From contig BGKB01000110.1 of NCBI GenBank assembly GCA_003116975.1, positions 62,001-126,000 on the forward strand: a DNA stretch of 64,000 nt, in the 5' to 3' direction. Every line of letters starts with the position of its first letter. The stretch's first letter is position 1. Both the position numbers and the translations under genes were made by a program. Below are positions 39,568-49,333 of the stretch, in pieces. This stretch comes from Aurantiochytrium sp. KH105 (lineage: Eukaryota > Sar > Bigyra > Thraustochytrida > Thraustochytriidae). The notes under the pieces are model-generated. The model had not been told where the DNA came from and searched no databases. It saw only the letters and a program-made list of their open reading frames with translations.

Positions 39568-40662
39568 ATGCCTCGTGAGAGAAGCGATCAGAGCAGCGGC
39601 TGGTCCAAGTCGAGCCTGCTAGGCGCCGCGGCCGTCGTTGCTCTTGCTGCCATTGGCGTGGCCCTAGTGGCTTCAGGCAAGAGCCAAGAATTTGGAGTCA
39701 CCAGCAAACACTCGAACAATAGCACGAGCAAGACCACCTCAAGCAGCACCTCAAGCACAAGCGCCAATCCCAAGGGCACCTCCAGCGGTAATGGGAGCGC
39801 CAGCGGACGCAAGGAAAGCTCCCAATCCGAGAAGAAACATGGCGGCGATGAGACCTTGAAAAATCTATCGAAGCTCTACCACGAGTCTCGCAATGAGGAT
39901 CCGCAAGTCGAGATCGTTCGGCAGCGGACTGTGGAGCTGAACAGCAAAGACATCCAGCGGCTCGGACTTGCGCCCAACTCCAGCTGGAAGGACTTTAATG
40001 AGGACGTGGACAAAATCACGGCCAAGGATGAGTCCGCCAAGGTGGTGTACATGATCCGACATGGCGAAGGCGATCACAACGCTGCGGAGCGCGAGTATGG
40101 AACGGAAAAGTGGGAAAACGAGATTGCCAAAACAGACGAATATCTTGACGCTTGCCTGAACGAGGTAGGCCGTGAGCAGGCTCAAAAGCTTCAGGAAGCC
40201 TTTGCCCAGGCCCGAAAGGACGGCCTCAAAGTAGACGCCATCATCGTCTCGCCTCTGACACGCGCCATCGAGACTGCCAAGATCGGGCTTGGTGACGATT
40301 GGGACAAGCTGCCGATTTATGCCGTGGAAATGTGCCGTGAGCGTTTTGGTAAGAACATGTGCGACAAGCGCAGATCTGTGACCGAGCTCAAGGAAAAGTT
40401 TCCCGAGATCAACTTTGACTACTTCATGGAATCCGAGGAAGATCCGTGGTTCACCCCTATCCGCGAGGCGGACGATCACATTGAGAAGCGCATCGCTTAC
40501 TTTTTCAACTGGCTCGCGCAGACGCCGTGGAAGCACGTTGTCGTCGCCGGCCACTCCTCGTACATGGCCCACACCACCAAGGTCCTCAAGGCACCGTACC
40601 ACTGGCCCGCGAACTGCGAGCTTGTTCCCGTAACGATTCACAAAAAGGACGCCCAGCCTTGA
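39568..40662 (+). CDS. Membrane-anchored histidine phosphatase (phosphoglycerate-mutase-like)
   Basis: 364 residues from the ATG at 39568. A signal-anchor helix lies at about 14-36 (SLLGAAAVVALAAIGVALVA), then a Ser/Thr/Gly linker to about 90, then the catalytic domain. The RHG signature is IRHGEGDHN, with phospho-acceptor His165 next to Arg164. SPLTRAIETA and the second His, in VVAGHSSYM (His329), complete the active site. The family is a broad-specificity phosphatase/mutase fold acting through a phospho-histidine. The conserved VDAIIVSPLTRAIETA resembles fungal and plant PGM-like phosphatases of unknown substrate. The anchor and Ser-rich stalk suggest a lumenal or external catalytic domain. 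Confidence 0.88.
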   Translation: MPRERSDQSSGWSKSSLLGAAAVVALAAIGVALVASGKSQEFGVTSKHSNNSTSKTTSSSTSSTSANPKGTSSGNGSASGRKESSQSEKKHGGDETLKNLSKLYHESRNEDPQVEIVRQRTVELNSKDIQRLGLAPNSSWKDFNEDVDKITAKDESAKVVYMIRHGEGDHNAAEREYGTEKWENEIAKTDEYLDACLNEVGREQAQKLQEAFAQARKDGLKVDAIIVSPLTRAIETAKIGLGDDWDKLPIYAVEMCRERFGKNMCDKRRSVTELKEKFPEINFDYFMESEEDPWFTPIREADDHIEKRIAYFFNWLAQTPWKHVVVAGHSSYMAHTTKVLKAPYHWPANCELVPVTIHKKDAQP

Positions 40663-41223
40663 GGACCGTATATACAGCTTCTCTATGAGAACAAAGCATT
40701 TCTGGACCCCTAATTTATCCAAGAACAGTCTCTTTCTTTTTTCCAATGAAGTACTCGATCCGCGACGAAAAAAGTTCGCAGCTCTCCCTCCATATCTCGC
40801 CCGGGACAATAATCACAAGGTAATTTACTGTTAGGCCTGGACTTATTGTCAATCCATGCCTGATTTATCTTCGCCTTTCCCCCTTCATTGTTTCCACTGA
40901 GGCTGAAGTGGAATGGACGGTCTCTTTCTTCTTGAGACGTCTGGATGTAGTACCACTAAAGGCCCCAAGCGGCTTCCCAGCGAGCCGTTAGACCATTTTC
41001 ATGCGTCATTAGGACATTGAGTGCTCGAGTAATAAAAGGCGCTGGGCCGCTCGTGCACGTGGCATCGGCGGCGTGGGACAGCACCGCCGAAGCGATTCAA
41101 GCAACGTCACGTTGCGCAGCACACCTGAAAACGGCGTGGCAGCATCGCGAGACTTGCGCTTGGTGCTGCCAAGCTCGCACTTCGGAGCCGCTGAAGTCTT
41201 CGTGCCTGCCGAGACCGTAAACG
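40663..41223. other. Spacer
   Basis: A 561-base gap between co-oriented genes; no coding frame with protein-like composition and no RNA gene that I can identify. Confidence 0.5.
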
Positions 41224-44200
41224 ATGGAGGGGGACGCTTCGAGCAAAGGAGGTGGTGACGCGCAAGCAAAAGAAGAGGAGAAGGAGGAGACCGCTCTCGA
41301 GGACATTGAGACAGCTCACGACGTGCAGGCATTCGACGTGGACAAACAAGACCTCGAGGCGCCTGCGAATGACGCTGGTCCAGGCCCTGAGGCCCTGGTT
41401 CCGATTCTCGATTTGGCGCGTGTTCCATCAAAGAACGATCAGCACGAGAGTTCGAGTGCTATTGCGCAAACAACTGAAGCTTTAGAGATTATCGAAAATG
41501 CTGCCCCGCAGGAGAGTGAAGGTACTGATCTTAATCTGCAGGCAGGTCTCCACAAAGCTGTATTCAAGAGTGCAGAGGAGCAGCAGCCTGATGCCGACGC
41601 CATGAATCCCATCATGAAATCAAAATCGAGTTTTATAAAAACTGATGCAAACAGTAGTGCTGTCAATGAACTGGAAATGCAGGGTGAGAGCGAAAACACA
41701 GCTACCGAAGCAGTTGCCGTGAAGAGCAAGAATGGACGCAAGGCCAACTCTGAAACTCATTCGAGTTCGCAAAACGGGAATCCGTCCACTCCACAGCAGC
41801 AGCAGGAGAAGCAGCAGCAGCAGCAGCAGCAAGCGCCGGCTACTATTGCCCTTAAAAAAGGCGTATCGGCAATGGGAAGCGCTGTTGCCATGACTGAGCA
41901 AGAACGCAGGGACTTCGAGAGCAAACCCGGCATGATAGCGACTGATTCGATCAAGAGCGCAGAAGACCCCGTGGTGCAGGACAAAGCGAAGACTATTGCT
42001 GTGTCTGCTTCTGCTGCTGCCTCTGCATCGCTTGACTCCCAATCTTCCTCAAATGTAGCCTCAGCAGATGTTGTTGACCATCCACCGGCACATGAGACGG
42101 AAGCCAGTGAAGCGGATTCAAGTTTCGTCAAAGACGAAAGAGTTATGTCGCTGAAAACGCAATTGAAGCGACGACAGACTGATGTCGAGGAAGTGAGCAA
42201 CTTTCTCGCGTCCGTGGAGAAGGAAGAAGAAGAGGAGCTCTTTGATACCCTTCGCGACGATGAAAAAGACTTGCGAGCAGCGTCGACGACGGAAATTCAA
42301 TTTGACGCCAGCAAATTCGATGAGGTGCTCCGACGGACGAAAGAGCGCATCAGTGTGGCCGGAGCTGCAGATAGCCAGCACTTGTTGCAGTTTGATAATC
42401 TGAGCATGGAGAAAAAGCTGAAAATATCGAGCGTGCCCAAGGAGCAAGTGGCCGCGAGACTTGAACTGATCCGCAAGCGCCAGCGAGAGAACCGTGAAAA
42501 GGTGCGCAAATACTTTGAGGAGCGTGAAAATGACATTGTGGCACGCGAAAGGGCCGCGCGGGACCGGGTCGTGAAAACGCAATTCGAGCGCGAGCACAAG
42601 GTTGAGGCTGCGCGAGAGGCAATTAGCGCAAACCTGGCCAATCTCGAGCCTCGTCTTCGACGTGCCTTCATCCGGCGCGAAGAGTTCTTGCGAAAGACTC
42701 TGGCCAATCAGGACGCCAAAATAAGTGAGGTCTTTGGGGTTCTGCATAAAGACTATTCGTACGGTGCGCGCAAGCTCATCATCGACACCTCGCACAAGGT
42801 GCCCCAAAAAGTGGCAATCCGGGTTGATGTCCTGCGTGGAGTCAAGGACAAGCTTGCGCGCGGTAAGTACCAGCTAGGTATTTACGTTTTAGACGAGCTC
42901 GCAGGTGCTCGGATTCTCTTGAAAGATGACGTACCTGCCGGGAAAGCGCAGAATAGTCTGCTGGCAGAGAACAATGCTCTCGGGGACGTGGCGCGAACGC
43001 GGCAATTTAGTCATAACGGACGTTTTGACGCCTTTGAGGTAACAGTGCATGACTCCGTCATGGTCATGTGTCCTCCCCGACGCGGGACGAGGCGGTCGAA
43101 CGTTTTTATTCTCGAGGTCTTTCGTTGCGCCGACCGAGATCCGACCGACATTCAGGCCATCGTGGGATGGACCGCGCTTCCCGTAATGGATGCTGACGGC
43201 GGACTGTGCCGTGGACGCTTCAAGTTGCCCATGCTGAAAGGCGCCTACAATGGCTCTTTTGACCGGTACCACAAGCTCGAGTCAGCTATGGCAAAGGACT
43301 TGGACCGCTGGCTTTGCAACTTGTACGTCCACGTGGAACCAGTGAATTCGCGCACGAGCGTGTCCCCAAATCTCGATCTCGGACTCATGAATCAGGACCT
43401 ACAGGCCTCTGTAGATATGGACTTTGCGCAGAATTTTGAAAGCATGCAGGCGAACGAAATTTTGCAGGGGGGAGAAGGAACGTCTAAAAACGTCCAAGAA
43501 AGCACCGAAGCTTCTCGCGAGAGGACGCAAAGTGACATGCACGATGCCGCTGGCGACGCGAAGGAAGTACCCCACGATGATGCCACCGAGCCCGCGGAAA
43601 CTAATGTGCTTGCCAAACCATCACTTATGCATCGTCTTCTTGGTCCTATCGCTTGGGTAAGAGGGGGATCGAAGCACAGCAGTTCTGGCAAGGCGGGTGC
43701 TGGGGTCACGCCGATCACTGCGTCGTTGCGGTCTCGAGAAGCGCGCAAGCGCGCGATGCGAACTGCTTCTTCTTTCACCAAGCCAACCAGCGAGGAGCTC
43801 GACGAGTATCAATACGCCTTGCATGCGGCGCCAGTCTCGAGAAAGGCTGCGATCATGCATCAGCTCACATACTTGAGCCAAGAGGCCATAAGTGCTTTGC
43901 AATTGCACCGGATGCGCGTAAACGAGGGTTGGATGCTACTCTTGCTCACCGCTGCTTCTTTCTATATTCGTATGTTTGCACACTACGGCGGGCAGTACGT
44001 GTACCTACGATCAGGTGGCTACGGCGCCGCATACTCGTTTCAAGTTCTTCCGTTCAAATGCGTCATCAAATTTGCCGATTCAGGCATGCCGCTGTATCAT
44101 CTGGTGAATCTGGTCGTGGCCGGATCATTCGCTGTTTTGGTGGCATTTTCCTTCGTGGCGCTCGTGAGCCTTGTGCTGCAGTTACTCTTGGGCCGTCTTC

Positions 44201-44784
44201 CAGGTCTCTTGCACAAGTTCGTGCTCCTACTCGGGATCATGACGCTTCTGGACCCAATTATTACCATTTTAGTGGACGGAGCTGCGGGACAAATCTCGTG
44301 CGAGAGTTTCTGTGCATTCGGGAAGCATGCGAGCGACTGCTTCTGCTCCGATACGGAGTCGTGGCGTGTGATTTCGTACTTTTACGCGCATGAAGGATCG
44401 GTACTAAACGCGGTCTACCTCTTGTTGCTTGTCTACTCGACGATGCTTTGCATGGATAGTCTCGTCCTCGCATTGTACATGGTTTTTGTACATCGGGATG
44501 GTCGTTCTCATGACCTTTATCGGCGTCTCTTCGGTTCCGAGGGGGTGTTTTTCGTTCCAGACGACACGGAGGTCTCGTCGGTTTATGTCAATCAGCTCTG
44601 GCATCGATCGCTGCAATGGAAGGGCCCTCGTGGGTTGACAAGAGAAGTGTCGACATCGACACACAATGATCGTACGGATCTAGAGATCTTTGAGATCAGT
44701 CGGGACGGCTCTCGTGCTTTATGGAGAATCTTTACGCATTTGCCAAACGGCATGATGGTTGAGGAGCCGCGCGAGAGAAAATGA
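41224..44784 (+). CDS. Large coiled-coil, C2-like, multi-pass membrane protein
   Basis: 1186 residues from the ATG at 41224. Residues 1-320 are acidic and Ser/Ala-rich, with a short Gln tract at about 191-203. A charged coiled coil lies at about 326-512 (ARLELIRKRQRENREKVRKY). A beta-rich segment at about 519-706 starts VAIRVDVLRGVKDKLARG and contains NVFILEVFRCADRD and AIVGWTALPV, with the rhythm of a C2 domain. A disordered stretch follows. Four or five hydrophobic helices lie at about 900-1100 (GWMLLLLTAASFYI, VAGSFAVLVAFSFVAL, FVLLLGIMTLLDPIITIL, LLLLVYSTMLCMDSLVLALY), with a Cys-rich loop (CESFCAFGKHASDCFC) between them. I do not recognise an orthologue. The layout suggests a membrane-anchored scaffold; function is unknown. 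Confidence 0.82.
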   Translation: MEGDASSKGGGDAQAKEEEKEETALEDIETAHDVQAFDVDKQDLEAPANDAGPGPEALVPILDLARVPSKNDQHESSSAIAQTTEALEIIENAAPQESEGTDLNLQAGLHKAVFKSAEEQQPDADAMNPIMKSKSSFIKTDANSSAVNELEMQGESENTATEAVAVKSKNGRKANSETHSSSQNGNPSTPQQQQEKQQQQQQQAPATIALKKGVSAMGSAVAMTEQERRDFESKPGMIATDSIKSAEDPVVQDKAKTIAVSASAAASASLDSQSSSNVASADVVDHPPAHETEASEADSSFVKDERVMSLKTQLKRRQTDVEEVSNFLASVEKEEEEELFDTLRDDEKDLRAASTTEIQFDASKFDEVLRRTKERISVAGAADSQHLLQFDNLSMEKKLKISSVPKEQVAARLELIRKRQRENREKVRKYFEERENDIVARERAARDRVVKTQFEREHKVEAAREAISANLANLEPRLRRAFIRREEFLRKTLANQDAKISEVFGVLHKDYSYGARKLIIDTSHKVPQKVAIRVDVLRGVKDKLARGKYQLGIYVLDELAGARILLKDDVPAGKAQNSLLAENNALGDVARTRQFSHNGRFDAFEVTVHDSVMVMCPPRRGTRRSNVFILEVFRCADRDPTDIQAIVGWTALPVMDADGGLCRGRFKLPMLKGAYNGSFDRYHKLESAMAKDLDRWLCNLYVHVEPVNSRTSVSPNLDLGLMNQDLQASVDMDFAQNFESMQANEILQGGEGTSKNVQESTEASRERTQSDMHDAAGDAKEVPHDDATEPAETNVLAKPSLMHRLLGPIAWVRGGSKHSSSGKAGAGVTPITASLRSREARKRAMRTASSFTKPTSEELDEYQYALHAAPVSRKAAIMHQLTYLSQEAISALQLHRMRVNEGWMLLLLTAASFYIRMFAHYGGQYVYLRSGGYGAAYSFQVLPFKCVIKFADSGMPLYHLVNLVVAGSFAVLVAFSFVALVSLVLQLLLGRLPGLLHKFVLLLGIMTLLDPIITILVDGAAGQISCESFCAFGKHASDCFCSDTESWRVISYFYAHEGSVLNAVYLLLLVYSTMLCMDSLVLALYMVFVHRDGRSHDLYRRLFGSEGVFFVPDDTEVSSVYVNQLWHRSLQWKGPRGLTREVSTSTHNDRTDLEIFEISRDGSRALWRIFTHLPNGMMVEEPRERK

Positions 44785-45001
44785 ATTTGCTGATGGACAA
44801 AAATAACAGACCGCAGTACTTTTTTCTCTTTGAACCTTATCCTTCTTGTGCATCATCTTTCTCATGGAAAAAATCAAGCCAGACCCGGCGGTCAATCTCT
44901 GACTTTTGGTAGCTGGGTTATTTTTTTTAAAGTGAAAAAGAAGCCTGCGTTGAAGGCTTATAAACAAAACAAACAACGTCATACTTTAGATTTGGTCCTC
45001 C

Positions 45002-46030
45002 TTAGATCATCTCGGAGGAATTCTTCATAACAGCATCAACATCTTCTCGAGACGCGCCAGCCTGCATCATCCTCTGGCGAAGAACCTGGCTTTGGACATT
45101 TGCCGCCCACTTGCCATAATTATCAGTCATGAGGCTGAGAATATAGCCTTCATCCTCACCTTCCCCGGTGGCCTCGTCAGGAATCTCGGCTCCCAGCGCG
45201 CGAAGAGTTTTGTTGTTGAGGCGCTGCTTGGCCTCGGGAGAGGCCGGGTACTCTTTGGCGAGTTCATCAAAGAGGTCCTCCTCGCGGCCTTCGTATTCTT
45301 CGAGGAGGTCTGCGACCTCATCCACGCGCTCGGGTGCCATTTCAGTCAGAAAAGCGGTGAGAATTGCCGCATTAATCTGGTACGTCTCCTGCTGCTCGAG
45401 CGCGCGAGCCAGCTCACCCATCCAGAGAATGACCTCTTCGTCGTCGTCGTCGTCTTCGTCTTCGTCATCGTCATCGTCATCGTTCTCATCGTTATCGTCG
45501 TCAAGGTCGTCATTGTCAATGTCGTCATCAACGTCGTCGTCGATATTGTCGCCCTCATCGTCGTACTCATCGATGGCCAGTTTGCGTCCATCCCCTCCGT
45601 CATCGTTTGAGCTGGTTCCTCTCTTGGGAAGATGATTGTCGTCTGACGTGGCTGTCTCGACATTCTCGTCCTCGGATAATGCGCTGGAGCGTCTAGATTT
45701 CTGGCTCTGGCGCCGCAGATTGGAGAGACGCCGTGACACACGCTTGACGAGGGACTCGCGCTTGGAAGACGACTCTTCCTCTGGCGCTGGCGTAAGTGCC
45801 GGCTGGTCTCCGCTGTCGCTGGCGTCGAGACCTCGAGCACTTCGTTCCTGCTCGCGAAGCTTTTTCAGCTCGTTTGCTCGCAGCGTCAGGTTGTACCTTG
45901 CGGCGCGCGCCTTGGCGACTTGGCCGCCCTTGCCCTCTTCCCGCCGCTTGCGCTCGTCGTCCTTGATCTTACGCTGGTGCGCCGCAAAGCTCTCCGGCGT
46001 GGCCGTCGAGACCACCTCGAAGTACGGCAT
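45002..46030 (-). CDS. Acidic-tract protein of unknown function
   Basis: 342 residues from the ATG at 46030 (the frame extends to a GTG at 46054). The N-terminus is basic and helical (about 15-70), followed by Ser-rich sequence and an Asp/Glu tract of about 55 residues (about 155-215). The C-terminal third is helical: EVILWMGELARALEQQ, then VDEVADLLEEYEGREEDLFDELAKEYP. I have seen similar segments repeatedly in protist proteins, often at the end of larger signalling proteins, but I cannot name a domain. The end (LRQRMMQAGASREDVDAVM) resembles the short WASH/WASP-associated LRxKM-x-x-G-x-x-x-x-x-V segments. This is weak. It converges with the membrane protein gene 217 bases away. Confidence 0.7.
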   Translation of the reverse strand: MPYFEVVSTATPESFAAHQRKIKDDERKRREEGKGGQVAKARAARYNLTLRANELKKLREQERSARGLDASDSGDQPALTPAPEEESSSKRESLVKRVSRRLSNLRRQSQKSRRSSALSEDENVETATSDDNHLPKRGTSSNDDGGDGRKLAIDEYDDEGDNIDDDVDDDIDNDDLDDDNDENDDDDDDEDEDDDDDEEVILWMGELARALEQQETYQINAAILTAFLTEMAPERVDEVADLLEEYEGREEDLFDELAKEYPASPEAKQRLNNKTLRALGAEIPDEATGEGEDEGYILSLMTDNYGKWAANVQSQVLRQRMMQAGASREDVDAVMKNSSEMI

Positions 46031-46373
46031 CCTGCTCTTGCTCCTCGTGCGCACGAACGCGCAGGGCGCGCAGCTCCCTGCCTTCGCGTCGCGTTTGTGC
46101 CTTGCTTGCGTGCGCCTGTGCCTTGCGCCTTTGCCCGCTCGCTCGCAAGAACGAGCGCGCTGGCTGCCAGCAGGGGAGAGGGAGGGAGGGAGGGAGGGAG
46201 TTCGTCCGGCACGCGCTCGGATTGATGTTCGTAGGAGGTCCTAGTCGTCTCGTAGGACAGCTCATGCTTTGGCACATCAAAACACACTGACGGGCGTATG
46301 AATGCACTGCATTGCATTGCGCAGTGGAAACGAACTGCTATGCCATACAAGGCTGTTGCCGCGGTCTCTCCTT
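46031..46373. other. Tandem spacer
   Basis: A 343-base gap between the LRR gene and the acidic-protein gene, both on the minus strand. It has a GGGA repeat (46176-46200) and an ATTGC repeat (46304-46320). It should contain the 3' end of the LRR gene and the promoter of the acidic-protein gene. Confidence 0.5.
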
Positions 46374-48658
46374 TCACGAAAAGTCCCTCATAACCTGGGA
46401 GACCATGGACATGAGGCCTTTGGCGGCTCGATCAGACTCGTCTTCGGCCCGCACATCGCCAGCGGCACCTCGTCCACCGTACTCGAGAGCTTGGAACTGA
46501 TCCGAGACGGCGTCGCCAAAATCCATGCGGTTAAGCACTGTCTCGATGTTGTCCATGAGCTGCTTGTCTTTCCGAGTTGGACGTGCACGAATGCCGGTCT
46601 TTGGAGCTGGCCGGGTCGACCGAGGCTGCTCCGATTTCCGTCCGCAAGGTGCCGCCGCCACAGGGTCTTTGACCTTTTGCTTGGAGGAAGATGTCTGTCG
46701 CGTCAAACGAAGAAGCGCCTCCTCCGACGGGTCATCCATGGTGTCAGCTGTGTGCGCAGTGAGCGGGTGCTGCAGCGCAAAACGTAGAGCAGTTGTGGCC
46801 GTACCTACGAGCGCAGGATTGTGTTTTGGTGCTCTTCGTGACCTCGGCTTGTCGCTGGTCTGGAAAAGATCGAGCTGAGCTCGCAATTCCAGTGTGCTCG
46901 TTCCCGTTGTGAAGAGCGAGGCGTCCGGGACACCACTCTCCTGTCTCAAAGCTGTCTCTTGGTCTTTTTCTTCTTGTCGGCCCACATTCCTGCCACCACC
47001 CAAGGATCTTAGCTGCCTATTTTGCGAAGCCTCGGGCTGCGCGTAGCCCGCACCCTCAAAGAGTGAGGGCTCCGTAAGAAAGACGCTCTCCGGGCCCTGC
47101 TCTTCCTGGAAACTGTGAGCGTCATCGGTGTCTTCTCTCCCCTGACCAGCGTGATGTTGGTATGTTGTATCGCCGTACTTGCGATCAGCGTCATTTTCGT
47201 GCGTCGGAAGAAAGCTTGCCTCCTCTCGGCTGCCGCTATTGCTATTACTTTTGTGGTTGTTGTTACTGTTACTTTTATGCAACGATTGAGCGCCTTGATC
47301 ATTGGGCAAGGTGTCAATCAGCATCTGACTATTGTCTTCGAGCAATTTCCTCCCGCGTTCTTTCCACTCGCGAGGATTCAACATGCGCACTTCGGCGATT
47401 TTCGTGACTTTGAATCCCCTATAGAGCCCGCGGATCTTGGAAGCTGAATGGCCTGTTCCAACGTTATCGAAACTTGGTGCGTCCGTGACAACATTAATTA
47501 CATCGCGTCCTTCGAAGCGTGATTCCGCCGGAAGAGCGTCCGCGGTATGCTCTTGTATCGGATCTCTGCGCGTACCGCGTGTCTCACTTGAGGACACGCT
47601 CGTGCGTCGCGTCACAGCTGTGATTGGATTGTTGTATAGCAGAACCTGCACGAGTTCCGGAAGCTCGGCGAGTGGGGCCAAGTCATCGTGGGTACTGATG
47701 TCGTTGCCCACGAGACTGAGCCATTCGAGCGCGGGGAAGTCGAGATTCTCTGGGAACGAAGACACCTTGTTGTTGCTTAGATCCAGTTCCCGAAGCCGAG
47801 GAGCCTCCGAGAGGTACCCGAGACTATCAGAATCTGCAATACGGTTATTATTGAGCATGAGAAGCTCGAGATGCACAAACGCGCACATATTGTCAGGAAG
47901 GGAGCCAAGCCGATTGCTTGTCAGATCAAGCTCGCGAAGACGCTCAAGAGCAGCGAGCTGACCCACCGCCGCTGATGTGAGGGCATTGAACGAGAGATCG
48001 AGAATGGTAAGAGACGAGAAAGGGCGCGGACTCGTCCATTCAATGCTCGAAATCCTGTTGTCTGGCAAACGGAGTTCTTCGAGCGCATGCAGGTTCGTCA
48101 ACTACGTATCCGTCATTGAGCGCAAAAATGTTAGTCTACGATCCTGATTTCGCTTGATTCTGCGTTTGCTTGCTTGTTTGTTTGTTTGTTTGTTTGTTTG
48201 TTTGTTTGTTTGTTTGTTTGTTTGTTTGTTTGATCCACGCTGTGATTTGGCAAGTGGGGTCAAATACGAATCACACAATCAGGATAAGAACTTACGTCTT
48301 GGATCTTCAGCTGATTTTCACCAAAGTCAGCGAAACTCAGGCGGGAATAGTATCGTAAATCCTCGCTGACGACCTCATTTAGGCCTTTGTCGACGAGTTT
48401 TGCGGACGTTGCCTCATCAGGGTACTCTGCCCCGGAAGCCTCGAGCAAGAGAAAGCCGTCGAGCTGTGACGCAGTTGCATGCTTGGCAGGCTGTCTCGTG
48501 CGGCGACCTCCACGAGGCGAGTCGACAAGATCCTGAGATTTTGCCTCGAGTGCGAGTTGGCCTTTGTTGCTGACGACGAGAGACTCGCTCGTTTTTGATT
48601 CGCGAGCTCGCTCGGTAAGGACCTTGAAGTCATGCGATCCTGTACTTGCCTCGGGCAT
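46374..48658 (-). CDS. Leucine-rich-repeat protein, two exons
   Basis: Two exons: 48658-48296 (121 codons from an ATG) and 48101-46374. The 194-base intron is in phase 0, so ...LKIQD joins LTNLHALEEL in an unbroken LRR. Total 696 residues. Repeats at about 105-290 read SFADFGENQLKIQD, LEELRLPDNRISSIE, LTILDLSFNALTS, LRELDLTSNRLGSLPD, LLMLNNNRIAD and LRELDLSNNKVSSFPE: classic LxxLxLxxNxL repeats. Beyond about 330 the chain is disordered and polar, with a short conserved-looking end (NIETVLNRMDFGDAVSDQFQ). Such SDS22-like proteins are protein-interaction modules, often phosphatase- or cilium-associated. Without the first exon the protein would lack its start and first repeat. Confidence 0.86.
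48102..48295 (-). other. Spliceosomal intron in the LRR gene
   Basis: The donor reads GAC|GTAAGT at 48295-48290 and the acceptor reads ACGTAG| ending at 48102. A consensus branch site GACTAAC sits about 29-35 bases upstream of the acceptor. The frame is kept and an LRR is completed across the junction. The intron contains stop codons and a (CAAA)n tract on the sense strand. Confidence 0.85.
48175..48232. repeat. (GTTT)n microsatellite inside the intron
   Basis: About 14 tandem GTTT units on the plus strand, CAAA on the gene strand. It accounts for roughly 30% of the intron. Confidence 0.95.
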
Positions 48659-49333
48659 GATAGTCGTGCGTGTGAAGCAGCAGAATCAGTCTGCACGTTA
48701 CTTTTGACGCAAGTAATGCGTCTCTTTCTAAATTTTCGAGGCGTCAGCGGCAAGGTTTGCTCGTTGTCAACAATTGCTTGGAGTAGTTTCGCGCAACTTG
48801 TACATTGACCGCGCGTCTTCTCCACGAGACTTTTCAAAGTTGCTTTCCGTCAGACTGCCTCGGCTTGCTTGGTCCACCGCTATAATCTCGTCTCCTCAAG
48901 GCAGGAGACGTCCACGACTCAAACTTGACAGAGCGTGCGTCCGAAAGCTATATCGAGCAAGCTTGAAGGTCGCCGCAAGACTGTCACTGACGCTGCAAAC
49001 CAAACTGTTTAACAATCAAAACGAGAAAGTTGCTGTGCCACAGGCTGAAAAGTCAGTTGTCAATGCGAAGCTACATTGATAGGCTGGCTGAGCGCACAAG
49101 TTGACCAGCTAGCTAGCTAGCTTGCTAGCCACATGGCATCGAGGAATGAAAGAGACCTATTACCGGATAGGTTCGTGGGAGTTAGGCCACATATGGTAAC
49201 AAAATCGATTTAGCCAAGCGAAGAAAGCCTTTTGGGCTCATCACTCCTCTTCCTTGGGCTTGCGGCGCGCGAGCAAGCAAGCAAGCGTGGAAGCAAGCGT
49301 GGAAGCAAGCGTGGAAGAAACGCGCGCCGAAGC
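48659..49333. other. Divergent promoter region
   Basis: 675 bases between the LRR gene (minus) and the TPGS1-like gene (plus). It includes a GCTA repeat (49110-49127) and a GCGTGGAAGCAA repeat (49282-49318). No gene is seen. Confidence 0.5.
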
